12,723 nt of DNA from positions 1 through 12,723 of the forward strand of contig USGM01000100.1 in the NCBI GenBank assembly GCA_900554205.1, in the 5' to 3' direction. The position numbers and the translations under genes were made by a program. The notes under the pieces are model-generated. The model saw only the letters and a list, made by a program, of their open reading frames with translations, was not told the DNA's origin and searched no databases. Source of the stretch: an uncultured Lachnospiraceae bacterium (GTDB lineage: Bacteria > Bacillota > Clostridia > Lachnospirales > Lachnospiraceae). This document shows, in pieces, positions 1 to 6,180 of this stretch (the first letter of the stretch is position 1; the number at the start of each line of letters is the position of its first letter).

Positions 1-868
1 CAATATCCGGATTCTTCTTCTGGGGCATGATGCTGCTTCCGGTGGAATAGGCATCATCGATCTCCACAAAGCGGTATTCGTCCGAATTCCATATAATGAT
101 CTCTTCGCTGAATCGGCTCAGATGCATCATGACCGTCGCAAGCGCAGATAAAAACTCAATCAGATAATCCCTGTCCGCCACGGAATCGATACTGTTCATC
201 GTCGGTCCCGCAAAGCCCAGCAGCTCCGCGGTATATTCGCGGTCGAGCGGATAGGTGGTTCCCGCCAGCGCCCCCGCACCCAGCGGACAGTAATTCATTC
301 TGTTATAGATGTCAGCCATGCGCTGTCTGTCTCTCTTGAACATTTCAAAGTAAGCGCCATAGTGATGTGCAAGGGTGATCGGCTGCGCCTTCTGCAGATG
401 GGTGAAGCCCGGCATGTAGGTCTCAAGATTTGTCTCCATGGTGGAGTAAATCGCTTCGAGCAGCTCCTTCAGCAGTTCATCGGTATGTAACACCTGCTCT
501 CTCGTGTAGAGACGCATATCCAGAGCGACCTGGTCGTTGCGGCTCCTGCCTGTGTGCAGCCGCTTTCCCGCATCTCCGATCCTGTCGATCAGATTTCCCT
601 CGACAAAGCTGTGGACATCCTCATATTTCCTTTCGTCGATCACAAGCTCTCCCGAGAGCGTGTCACGCAGAATCCCCTGCAAACCATCAATGATGGAATC
701 CCTGTCATCCTCTGTCAGGATTCCCTGCTTCGCCAGCATGCGCACATGTGCGATACTGCCCTCAATATCCTGAGAAATCAGGCGCTTGTCAAAACCTATG
801 GACGCGTTGAAATCATAGACCCTCTGATCCGTTTCTTTTGTAAAGCGTCCGCCCCAAAGCTGTGCCAT
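1..868 (-). CDS. argH: Argininosuccinate lyase, N-terminal part (runs off the left edge)
   Basis: Splits L-argininosuccinate into arginine and fumarate, the last step of arginine synthesis; a cytosolic homotetramer of the fumarase/aspartase superfamily. The start ATG (866-868) is preceded by GGAAGGAG on the minus strand, and the protein begins MAQLWGGRF, the usual ArgH start. Visible family motifs are TGRSRNDQVALDMR, the GFTHLQKAQP segment carrying the conserved His, and near the window edge GSSIMPQKKNPD (Met at about residue 281), the superfamily signature loop with the catalytic Ser. About 289 of the usual ~460 residues are present; the C-terminal third lies outside the window. It is transcribed divergently from the ABC importer, and no argG is visible. 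No frameshift or missing motif is seen in the part present. Confidence 0.96.
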   Translation of the reverse strand, partial: MAQLWGGRFTKETDQRVYDFNASIGFDKRLISQDIEGSIAHVRMLAKQGILTEDDRDSIIDGLQGILRDTLSGELVIDERKYEDVHSFVEGNLIDRIGDAGKRLHTGRSRNDQVALDMRLYTREQVLHTDELLKELLEAIYSTMETNLETYMPGFTHLQKAQPITLAHHYGAYFEMFKRDRQRMADIYNRMNYCPLGAGALAGTTYPLDREYTAELLGFAGPTMNSIDSVADRDYLIEFLSALATVMMHLSRFSEEIIIWNSDEYRFVEIDDAYSTGSSIMPQKKNPDI

Positions 869-916
869 ACTATACTTGCTCCTTCCACGACAGGGAAATT
901 CCTCGTTCCGGCCGTA

Positions 917-945
917 TTGAATATTAAACTTAAATTTGATATTAC
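917..945 (+). promoter_or_regulatory. Candidate promoter for the ABC importer genes
   Basis: TTGAAT at 917-922 and TATTAC at 940-945 are separated by 17 bp, each matching the sigma-A consensus at 4 of 6 positions. Transcription would begin near 952, giving a leader of about 80 nt before the ATPase start. The match is only moderate in AT-rich DNA, so this is a candidate. Its -10 region overlaps the -10 of a candidate promoter on the other strand. Confidence 0.3.
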
Positions 946-967
946 CATAAAGAATGCCGTTATGCAA
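939..967 (-). promoter_or_regulatory. argH: Candidate promoter for argH
   Basis: Read on the minus strand, TTGCAT (plus positions 962-967) and TAATAT (939-944) are separated by 17 bp. The -10 matches at 4 of 6 positions and the -35 is weak. Initiation would be near 932, leaving a 5' leader of about 65 nt before the argH start at 868. No T-box or ARG-box-like element was recognised. Low confidence. Confidence 0.25.
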
Positions 968-1031
968 GCAATGTAACCTCTTTTTGTCCACACACATATC
1001 TTAAGATAAAACGAAAAAGGAATGGCATTCT
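951..1031 (+). promoter_or_regulatory. Possible leader hairpin around the ATPase ribosome binding site
   Basis: AGAATGCCGTT (951-961) can pair with AATGGCATTCT (1021-1031), 11 bp with one G-U, closing a loop of 59 nt. The loop contains the only plausible Shine-Dalgarno for the ATPase, AAAAAGG at 1014-1020. A CT-rich stretch at 979-985 can pair with that Shine-Dalgarno, and a perfect 12-bp palindrome TATCTTAAGATA (997-1008) sits at the tip. The 3' arm ends one base before the ATG at 1033. Seen directly: the complementarities. Inferred: a structure that limits ribosome access. It resembles no riboswitch class I recognise, and the palindrome could instead be a protein operator. Confidence 0.35.
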
Positions 1032-1032
1032 C

Positions 1033-1812
1033 ATGCAAAACATTCTGGAGTTGAAAAACATCGGCTATTCCTATCACAGCCTCCACGGAGAGACAAAGGC
1101 ACTGGAGAACATCTCCTTCGGCGTAAAGGAAGGAGAATTTGTCGCCATTGTCGGGCCGAGCGGATGCGGAAAGTCCACGCTGCTCTCCATCATCGCGGGG
1201 CTTCTGGAGCCGGAGCAGGGAACCATCCTCTTCAACAACCCGGACGGCAGCCTGCAATACCCCAAGATCGGCTATATGCTGCAGCGGGATCACCTTTTTG
1301 AATGGCGCAGCGTCTACCGCAACGTGACGCTCGGTCTTGAACTGCATCATATGCTCACACCGGAGCGTCTGGAAAACGTTGACCGCCTCCTCGAGGAATA
1401 CGGTCTCTCCGCCTTCCGTGACAAACGTCCCAGCGAGCTGTCCGGCGGCATGAAGCAGCGCGCCGCGCTGATCAGGACGCTCGCACTGGAACCGCAGCTT
1501 CTGCTGCTTGACGAGCCCTTCAGCGCACTGGATTACCAGACAAGGCTCATGGTTTCCGCCGACATCTGCCGGCTGATACGTGCCGCCGGAAAAACAATGA
1601 TTATCATTACCCACGATCTTTCGGAGGCAATCAGCCTTGCCGATCGCATCATCATCCTCTCCGGACGTCCGGCTGTCATCAAGACAGAAATGCCTGTCAA
1701 GCTTACACTCACAGACGACTCACCGCTCGCCGCGAGGAATGCGCCGGAATTTCAACTCTTATTCAACAGGCTATGGGAGGATTTGACACATGAAAACAAA
1801 TCAGACTCATGA
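1033..1812 (+). CDS. ABC importer ATPase, NitT/TauT (SsuB/TauB-like) family
   Basis: Cytosolic ATPase that powers an importer of the nitrate/taurine/sulfonate/thiamine-precursor type. All parts of a working nucleotide-binding domain are visible in 259 aa, the normal length: Walker A GPSGCGKST (residues 41-49), Q-loop Gln near 84 (YMLQRD), signature LSGGMKQR (136-143), Walker B LLLLDEP (156-162), D-loop SALD (164-167) and H-loop His194 (ITHDL). The ATG at 1033 follows AAAAAGG with a long spacing of 12 nt, within a possible hairpin. Its 3' end overlaps the permease gene by 23 nt, so the two are likely translationally coupled. The family is clear, but the substrate cannot be told: aliphatic sulfonate, taurine, HMP/thiamine precursor and riboflavin importers all share this ATPase type. 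Confidence 0.93.
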   Translation: MQNILELKNIGYSYHSLHGETKALENISFGVKEGEFVAIVGPSGCGKSTLLSIIAGLLEPEQGTILFNNPDGSLQYPKIGYMLQRDHLFEWRSVYRNVTLGLELHHMLTPERLENVDRLLEEYGLSAFRDKRPSELSGGMKQRAALIRTLALEPQLLLLDEPFSALDYQTRLMVSADICRLIRAAGKTMIIITHDLSEAISLADRIIILSGRPAVIKTEMPVKLTLTDDSPLAARNAPEFQLLFNRLWEDLTHENKSDS

Positions 1813-2605
1813 ATTGACCCGCCAGGAACTTTTTGTCCGGGAACACAGGCGCCATCATCACCAGATATCCTCCTGGCGTTTTTTCATCTTCGCGCTCTTT
1901 CTTGCCCTGTGGGAAACCAGCGCAGCCCACGGCTGGATCGACAGCTTCTTCTTTTCCAGCCCGAGCCGCGTGATACTGTGCTTTGTCGATCAGCTGCGCA
2001 CGAACCACATGCTCACGCACATCGGCGTCACCCTGTTCGAGACCATTGCGAGCTTCCTGCTCGTGATCGGTTTCAGTCTGCTGGTCTCGACACTGCTCTG
2101 GTATTCCAGAAAGCTGTCCGAGATCCTGGAGCCGTACCTGGTCGTCCTGAACAGTCTGCCGAAATCCGCTCTCGCCCCGCTGTTCATCGTCTGGCTCGGC
2201 ACCGGGACAACGACCATCATCGTCGCCGGTATCTCCGTCGCCATCTTCGGCTCCATCATCAGCTTCTACACAGGCTTTCAGCAGGTGGATTCCGAGAAGG
2301 TCACTCTCATCTACACGCTCGGCGGAAAAAAGCAGGATGCCTTTTTCAAGGTCGTCCTGCCCGGTTCCCTGCCGATTCTGCTGAGCACTGCGAAGGTGAA
2401 CATCGGGCTTGCGCTGGTAGGCGTCATCATCGGTGAATTTCTTGCCGCAAGGCGGGGGCTTGGCTACCTCATCATCTACGGCTCGCAGGTCTTCCAGCTC
2501 GACATGGTAATCACAAGCATCATCATCCTGTGCATCATCGCCCTGCTGTTCTACAAGTCGATCCAGATGATCGAACACAGAATCCGGAAGAAATTTAAGA
2601 TGTAA
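1790..2605 (+). CDS. ABC importer permease, NitT/TauT (SsuC/TauC-like) family
   Basis: Membrane subunit partnering the ATPase encoded just upstream. It is 271 aa with about six hydrophobic segments (roughly residues 29-46, 78-103, 112-136, 141-160, 201-218 and 240-256). The cytoplasmic coupling (EAA-type) loop is seen around residues 177-195 (LGGKKQDAFFKVVLPGSLP), and NSLPKSALAPLFIVWLG (121-137) is typical of this BPD_transp_1 subfamily. The ATG at 1790 follows GGGAGG (1775-1780) at 9 nt and lies inside the end of the ATPase gene. The N-terminal tail is polar and rich in His and Arg (HRRHHHQ, residues 19-25), which is unusual but lies on the presumed cytoplasmic side. A hairpin follows directly and no substrate-binding protein gene is present, so the specificity component must be elsewhere or shared. 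Confidence 0.92.
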   Translation: MKTNQTHELTRQELFVREHRRHHHQISSWRFFIFALFLALWETSAAHGWIDSFFFSSPSRVILCFVDQLRTNHMLTHIGVTLFETIASFLLVIGFSLLVSTLLWYSRKLSEILEPYLVVLNSLPKSALAPLFIVWLGTGTTTIIVAGISVAIFGSIISFYTGFQQVDSEKVTLIYTLGGKKQDAFFKVVLPGSLPILLSTAKVNIGLALVGVIIGEFLAARRGLGYLIIYGSQVFQLDMVITSIIILCIIALLFYKSIQMIEHRIRKKFKM

Positions 2606-2610
2606 TATAA

Positions 2611-2640
2611 AAGGCCGAAAAGCATATGCTTTCAGGCCTT
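2611..2640 (+). terminator. Hairpin after the permease gene, probable terminator
   Basis: A near-perfect palindrome begins 5 nt after the permease stop: AAGGCC (2611-2616) pairs with GGCCTT (2635-2640), then a 2x2 internal mismatch, then AAAGCA (2619-2624) pairs with TGCTTT (2627-2632). No real T-tract follows on the plus strand (only TTACAT), so intrinsic termination may be weak; read on the minus strand it is followed by TTTTATATT. It separates the importer genes from the tRNA unit. Confidence 0.55.
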
Positions 2641-2695
2641 ACATAAGGCAACCGGCAGTTTCGGAGAATTTTTTGAAAAAGAATAAAATTTAGTC

Positions 2696-2724
2696 TTGAA
2701 AATAAATCTAAAAGCAGTTATAAT
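2696..2724 (+). promoter_or_regulatory. Strong sigma-A promoter for the tRNA-Thr gene
   Basis: TTGAAA (2696-2701) and TATAAT (2719-2724) are separated by exactly 17 bp, matching the vegetative consensus at 11 of 12 positions. The upstream stretch (2670-2695) is A/T-rich and may act as an UP element. Initiation is expected near 2731, about 26 nt before the mature tRNA 5' end. This is the clearest promoter in the window. Confidence 0.85.
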
Positions 2725-2756
2725 ACATTTGTTGTGCTTGAGGTATAACTCAATAT

Positions 2757-2829
2757 GCTTCCGTGGCTCAGTCGGTAGAGCGACGCACTCGTAATGCGTA
2801 GGTCAGGGGTTCGAATCCCCTCGGGAGCT
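2757..2829 (+). tRNA. tRNA-Thr (anticodon CGT)
   Basis: A full cloverleaf can be drawn. Acceptor GCTTCCG (2757-2763) pairs with CGGGAGC (2822-2828) with one T-G wobble, and the discriminator is T2829. The D arm contains GGCTCAGTCGGTAGAGC. The anticodon stem ACGCA/TGCGT (2783-2787/2795-2799) encloses a 7-nt loop with CGT at 2790-2792, which reads the Thr codon ACG. The T arm AGGGGTTCGAATCCCCT follows. No CCA is encoded, so the end must be added after transcription. It stands alone with its own promoter and terminator rather than in a tRNA cluster. No integrase or attachment-site duplication was seen next to it. Confidence 0.96.
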
Positions 2830-2840
2830 TTTAAAAATAA

Positions 2841-2880
2841 GGCGGTACGGCAGTTTAATCCTGCTGTACCGTCTCTTTTT
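2841..2880. terminator. Bidirectional intrinsic terminator (tRNA-Thr / mscS)
   Basis: GGCGGTACGGCAG (2841-2853) pairs with CTGCTGTACCGTC (2861-2873) over 13 bp with two G-U pairs and a 7-nt loop, followed by TCTTTTT (2874-2880) on the plus strand, which ends the tRNA transcript. On the minus strand the same hairpin is followed by TTATTTTT and ends the transcript coming from mscS. A smaller hairpin (CCGTC/GACGG around 2887-2901) lies between it and the mscS stop without a T-tract. Confidence 0.85.
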
Positions 2881-2903
2881 ACTACACCGTCTTAAGGACG
2901 GCG

Positions 2904-3791
2904 CTAGCGATCCAGATGTACGTCAAGCTGATTAAACGGAATCTCGATGCCCGCCTTATCCAAAGCGAGCTTGCAATTCTCCGTAATCCTCCACTTCCCT
3001 GTCCAGAATTTGTCCTGTGCGAACCAGCAGCGCACTCCCAAATTCACACTGGATGCCGCAAGCTCATCGACAAAGACCTGCCTGTCCTTGTCCTTCAGGA
3101 CATCCTCATCCTCCTGCAGTACCTTTTCCAGCACCTCCTTCGCGCGCTGTAAATCCGCCTGATAGGAAATGCCGACGATGATGTCCATCCGCCTTTCTTT
3201 CTGCGCGGTATAATTGACGATACTGCTGTTAGCAAGGCTGCCGTTCGGCAGAATGATCGTCCGGTTGTCCGGCGTCAGAAGCTGGGTATAAAAGATCTGG
3301 ATTTCCGTGACCGTTCCCTCTTTCCCGGTCGTGCTCTCCTGAATATAATCGCCCACCTTAAACGGCTTCAAAAGAAGGATCAGAACACCTCCCGCCAGAT
3401 TCGACAGGCTGCCCTGCACAGCGAGACCGATCGCCACGCCTGCGGAACCGAGAACAGCGACAATGCTCGCCGCATCTACTCCCACGGAGGAAGCGATCAT
3501 CAGGGCAAGCAGGATATACAGTGCAGCCTTGATAAAGGAGTCCACAAACTGCACGACTCCTGTTTCCGCGCCGACGCGCTGCATGGACTTTCTGACAACC
3601 TTCCGGATCAGCTTGATCAGCTGCACACCGATGACAAAGCAGAGCACCGCAATCAGCACCCGCACACCAAGGTGCAGCGCCTTCTCCGGCAGCTGCATGA
3701 AAAAGCTCTTTAGCACCCCCGGCTTTGTTATCTCCTGAACAATCTCCTCCACCGGATCATTGTCAACCGTCAGCAGAATTCCTCTGTTCAT
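2904..3791 (-). CDS. mscS: MscS-family small-conductance mechanosensitive channel
   Basis: Turgor-release channel of the cytoplasmic membrane, opened by membrane tension on hypo-osmotic shock. At 295 aa it is close to the three-helix E. coli MscS (286 aa). TM1 spans about 41-62, TM2 about 84-104, and the pore helix TM3 about 107-140, with the Gly/Ala-rich face VAVLGSAGVAIGLAVQGSLS and then LLLKPFKVGDYI. The beta-domain motif IILPNGSLANSSIVNY (179-194) and the C-terminal GIEIPFNQ (281-288, the family's IPFPQ-like turn) are present. The ATG lies 6 nt after the stop of the upstream GlgB homologue, with GGATAGGA as ribosome site inside that gene's end, so the two are almost surely cotranscribed. 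Pairing with a glycogen-enzyme homologue is unusual. Transcription ends at the hairpin shared with the tRNA. Confidence 0.94.
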   Translation of the reverse strand: MNRGILLTVDNDPVEEIVQEITKPGVLKSFFMQLPEKALHLGVRVLIAVLCFVIGVQLIKLIRKVVRKSMQRVGAETGVVQFVDSFIKAALYILLALMIASSVGVDAASIVAVLGSAGVAIGLAVQGSLSNLAGGVLILLLKPFKVGDYIQESTTGKEGTVTEIQIFYTQLLTPDNRTIILPNGSLANSSIVNYTAQKERRMDIIVGISYQADLQRAKEVLEKVLQEDEDVLKDKDRQVFVDELAASSVNLGVRCWFAQDKFWTGKWRITENCKLALDKAGIEIPFNQLDVHLDR

Positions 3792-3797
3792 CCGATC

Positions 3798-6032
3798 CTA
3801 TCCTCTCTTCCTTGTCCTTCCACCCGCCTGCTTTGCCGTATCTTCCAAGGCAACCGGGAAAAACTTCAATATACTCAGTGACAACGGTGCCAGCCTGACT
3901 ACAAGGGAATTGTCCCTCTCGTCGCACTCAACGGCTCTGGAGCGCTTTGCGCGGCTGTTGACGACACCGCTTCCGCCATACTTCACATCATCCGTATTCA
4001 GGATCTCCTTATACTTACCGGCAGCAGGCACGCCCGTCGCCACCTCTCTTGCTACACCGGAGAAATTGGCAACCACCAGCAGCATTTCATCCTCCTTCAG
4101 CCCCTTCCTCGCATAGCTCAGGCAGCAGGTGTCTGCGGCGATACTGTTGATCCATTCAAATTTTTCAGGTGCATCGTCCACGGCGTACAGCTCGGGCTGC
4201 TCGCGGTAAATCCGGTTCAGATCACAGATCAGCCTGGAAATTCCCTCGTTCTCCTCAAATGCCATCAGGTTCCACTCGACCGGTCTGCGCTCATTCCACT
4301 CATCCGCCTCCGCCACATCCTGTCCCATAAACAGCAGCTTCTTGCCGGGATGGGTCATCAGGTAGCCGTAGGTCAGGCGAAGATTTGCAAATTTCTGCTG
4401 CTTGTCTCCCGCCATCTGTTCCAACAGGGAGCCCTTCCCATGCGTCAGCTCCTCATGCGAAAATCCCACCATAAAGTTCTCGCTGTACGCATAGACCGTG
4501 CTGAAGGTCAGCTCACTGTGATGGTGGCTTCTGAAATAAGGGTCTCTGTGAATATAATCCAGATAACTCTCCGCACATCCGGCATTCCATTGCAGGTCAA
4601 ATCCGAGTCCACCCGCATCCAGCGCCCCGGTGACCTCGGGAAACGCATTGCCTCCCGACGAGATCATAATTACACCGGGATTCCTCTTTTTAATGATAGA
4701 ATTTAAATGCTTCAGAAATTCCAGCGCTTCCAGATTCTCCCTGTCGCCGTAAATATTTCTTCGCTGACTTCCATAGAGCAGCTCATCCACCGCGCCGACA
4801 CAGATGCCGTCAACATGGTATTTTTCCACCCAGAAAAGAGCATTTGCAAGCAGATAATTCGACACCTCATGTCTGCCGAAACAGAAGTCCGACATGCCCT
4901 GCCCGCGCATCTGCTCATCCGCGCAGTCTTCCTCGTAAAGGCAGGTTCCGTCGAAATGATCCAGTCCGTGAACATCCCTCGGGAAGCTGGCGGGCATCCA
5001 GTCGAGGATCACACCGATCCCCGCCTTGTGCAGCTCATTGACAAAATACATGAAGTCCTGCGGCGTTCCGTAGCGCGCCGTCGGCGCATAGTAGCCAAGC
5101 GTCTGGTAGCCCCACGATTCATCCAGCGGATGCTCCATCACCGGCATGAGCTGTACATGGGTATAGCCCATCTCCCGCACAAACGGAATCAGCTTGTCGG
5201 CAATGCTGCGGAAATCGGCATACAGCTGCCCTTCCTCCGGTGCCGTAAAGGAACCGGGATAGAACTCATAGACACTGACCGGCACATTTCCCAGCTGCAG
5301 CTTTGCACGCCGGCTCAGGAACTCCGCGTCCTCCCAGTAAAATTCATACAGATCGGTAATGACAGATGCCGTATCCGGTCTGAGCTGCGCGGCATTACAA
5401 TAAGGATCTGCCTTGAGATAGGTCAGACCGTTCTTCAGCTTTATTTCAAATTTATAGTTCTGTCCGATCTCAGCACTGGGAACAAAAATCTCAAAAATGC
5501 CAGAGTCCCAGAGCCTGCGCATCTGGTGCACCCTGCCGTCCCAGCGGTTGAAATCTCCTACCACGCTGACGCGGAGCGCATGCGGCACCCACACGGCGAA
5601 ATAGGTTCCCCCTACGCCGTCCATCGCCATGGGATGCGCCCCGAGCTTTTCATAGACAGTATAATGAATCCCGTTCTTGAATAGTTCCGTGTCCTTCTTT
5701 GAAATCAGCGGTGCAAAACGATAGGCCTCGCCATGTCTGGAGACCGTCCCGTCCGCCTCCTTCACCACATAATGATAGCCCGGCACCTCTCTCTCCGGCA
5801 TCGGCAGAAACGCTGCAAAATATCCGTCCGTATCCGCCAGCTCCATCTGAAAGGTTTCTCCCGTGTCGTTCAACACAATCGCAACCTTTTTTGCAGCCGG
5901 AAAAAAGGCCTGTACCAGCGTCTGGCTTCCGGCGTCATGCGGTCCCAGCAATGCATGCGGATCATCACACTCTGAATAGATGATCTCCTCGATTTTCGGC
6001 CAGTTCATCAGACCGTATAACCTCTTATTCAT
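3798..6032 (-). CDS. glgB: GlgB-family (1,4-alpha-glucan branching enzyme) homologue, probably catalytically dead
   Basis: Overall this is a standard 744-aa GlgB. It has an N1 domain (about 20-110, with HALLGPHD), a CBM48 domain (about 125-225, with SVVGDFNRWDGR and KADPY), a GH13 barrel (about 250-620) and a C-terminal beta domain (about 630-725). The active site is rewritten, however. Region I DWMPASFPRD has Ser349 where the family has His. Region II HVDGICVGAV has Cys411 for Arg and Gly413 for the nucleophile Asp. Region III MISSGGNAFP has Ser459-Gly460 where the family has the Glu-Glu pair with the acid/base. Region IV SHEELTHGK has Glu527 for the stabilising Asp. WNAGCAES replaces the usual WNMGWMND-like segment. 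I checked the key codons in the DNA. Asp344, Tyr315 and His526 remain. The frame is intact, with a good ribosome site (GAGGGG, 8 nt). Homology is certain; branching activity is very unlikely. A glucan-binding or regulatory role is inference. Confidence 0.93.
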   Translation of the reverse strand: MNKRLYGLMNWPKIEEIIYSECDDPHALLGPHDAGSQTLVQAFFPAAKKVAIVLNDTGETFQMELADTDGYFAAFLPMPEREVPGYHYVVKEADGTVSRHGEAYRFAPLISKKDTELFKNGIHYTVYEKLGAHPMAMDGVGGTYFAVWVPHALRVSVVGDFNRWDGRVHQMRRLWDSGIFEIFVPSAEIGQNYKFEIKLKNGLTYLKADPYCNAAQLRPDTASVITDLYEFYWEDAEFLSRRAKLQLGNVPVSVYEFYPGSFTAPEEGQLYADFRSIADKLIPFVREMGYTHVQLMPVMEHPLDESWGYQTLGYYAPTARYGTPQDFMYFVNELHKAGIGVILDWMPASFPRDVHGLDHFDGTCLYEEDCADEQMRGQGMSDFCFGRHEVSNYLLANALFWVEKYHVDGICVGAVDELLYGSQRRNIYGDRENLEALEFLKHLNSIIKKRNPGVIMISSGGNAFPEVTGALDAGGLGFDLQWNAGCAESYLDYIHRDPYFRSHHHSELTFSTVYAYSENFMVGFSHEELTHGKGSLLEQMAGDKQQKFANLRLTYGYLMTHPGKKLLFMGQDVAEADEWNERRPVEWNLMAFEENEGISRLICDLNRIYREQPELYAVDDAPEKFEWINSIAADTCCLSYARKGLKEDEMLLVVANFSGVAREVATGVPAAGKYKEILNTDDVKYGGSGVVNSRAKRSRAVECDERDNSLVVRLAPLSLSILKFFPVALEDTAKQAGGRTRKRG

Positions 6033-6078
6033 ATTTATCCCCTCAGAAACACTCTATACATCTCGTCCTCGCAGTGAT

Positions 6079-6108
6079 ACAATAGAACCGTTCCGGCAAC
6101 GATAACAA
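6079..6108 (-). promoter_or_regulatory. Candidate promoter for the GlgB homologue-mscS unit
   Basis: On the minus strand TTGTTA (plus 6103-6108) and TATTGT (6079-6084) lie 18 bp apart, each matching consensus at 4 of 6 positions. Initiation would be near 6072, about 40 nt before the start codon at 6032. No better pair was found in the 148-bp divergent gap. I found no convincing promoter for the small plus-strand gene in the same gap; TATTTT and TATTCT at about 6126-6136 are possible -10 boxes without a clear -35. Confidence 0.3.
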
Positions 6109-6180
6109 TGTCGGATGATTCCTACTATTTTTATTCTACCACGAAATAAGTGATCTGTGAACAGAAAGGATATGAAAATT

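Noticed and set aside
869..1032. Known riboswitch (TPP, SAM) or T-box in the argH-ABC gap
   Set aside because: I could not find the conserved core of any of these classes on either strand; only a simple hairpin and a palindrome are visible.
796..1614. Minus-strand open frame of 272 codons overlapping the ABC ATPase and argH start
   Set aside because: It is the complement of the ATPase, whose Walker, signature and H-loop motifs are all present, and overlaps the supported argH start in another frame.
2757..2829. tRNA-Thr as an integration site for a mobile element
   Set aside because: No integrase and no repeat of the tRNA 3' end was seen in the window; both flanks are ordinary genes with their own terminators.
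4707..5684. Plus-strand open frame of 325 codons opposite the GlgB homologue
   Set aside because: Antisense to a clearly homologous gene with intact domains; the predicted protein is rich in Arg/His/Ile with no recognisable motif and has no ribosome site. A shadow frame.
3798..6032. Reading the GlgB homologue as a decaying pseudogene
   Set aside because: No stop or frameshift in 744 codons, good ribosome site, and conservation outside the active site. The loss is confined to catalytic and substrate-lining positions, unlike random decay.
6157..6180. GTG (6157) or ATG (6172) as start of the small acidic protein
   Set aside because: The only good ribosome site, AGAAAGGA at 6163-6170, lies after the GTG and 1 nt before the first ATG; it fits the ATG at 6181.
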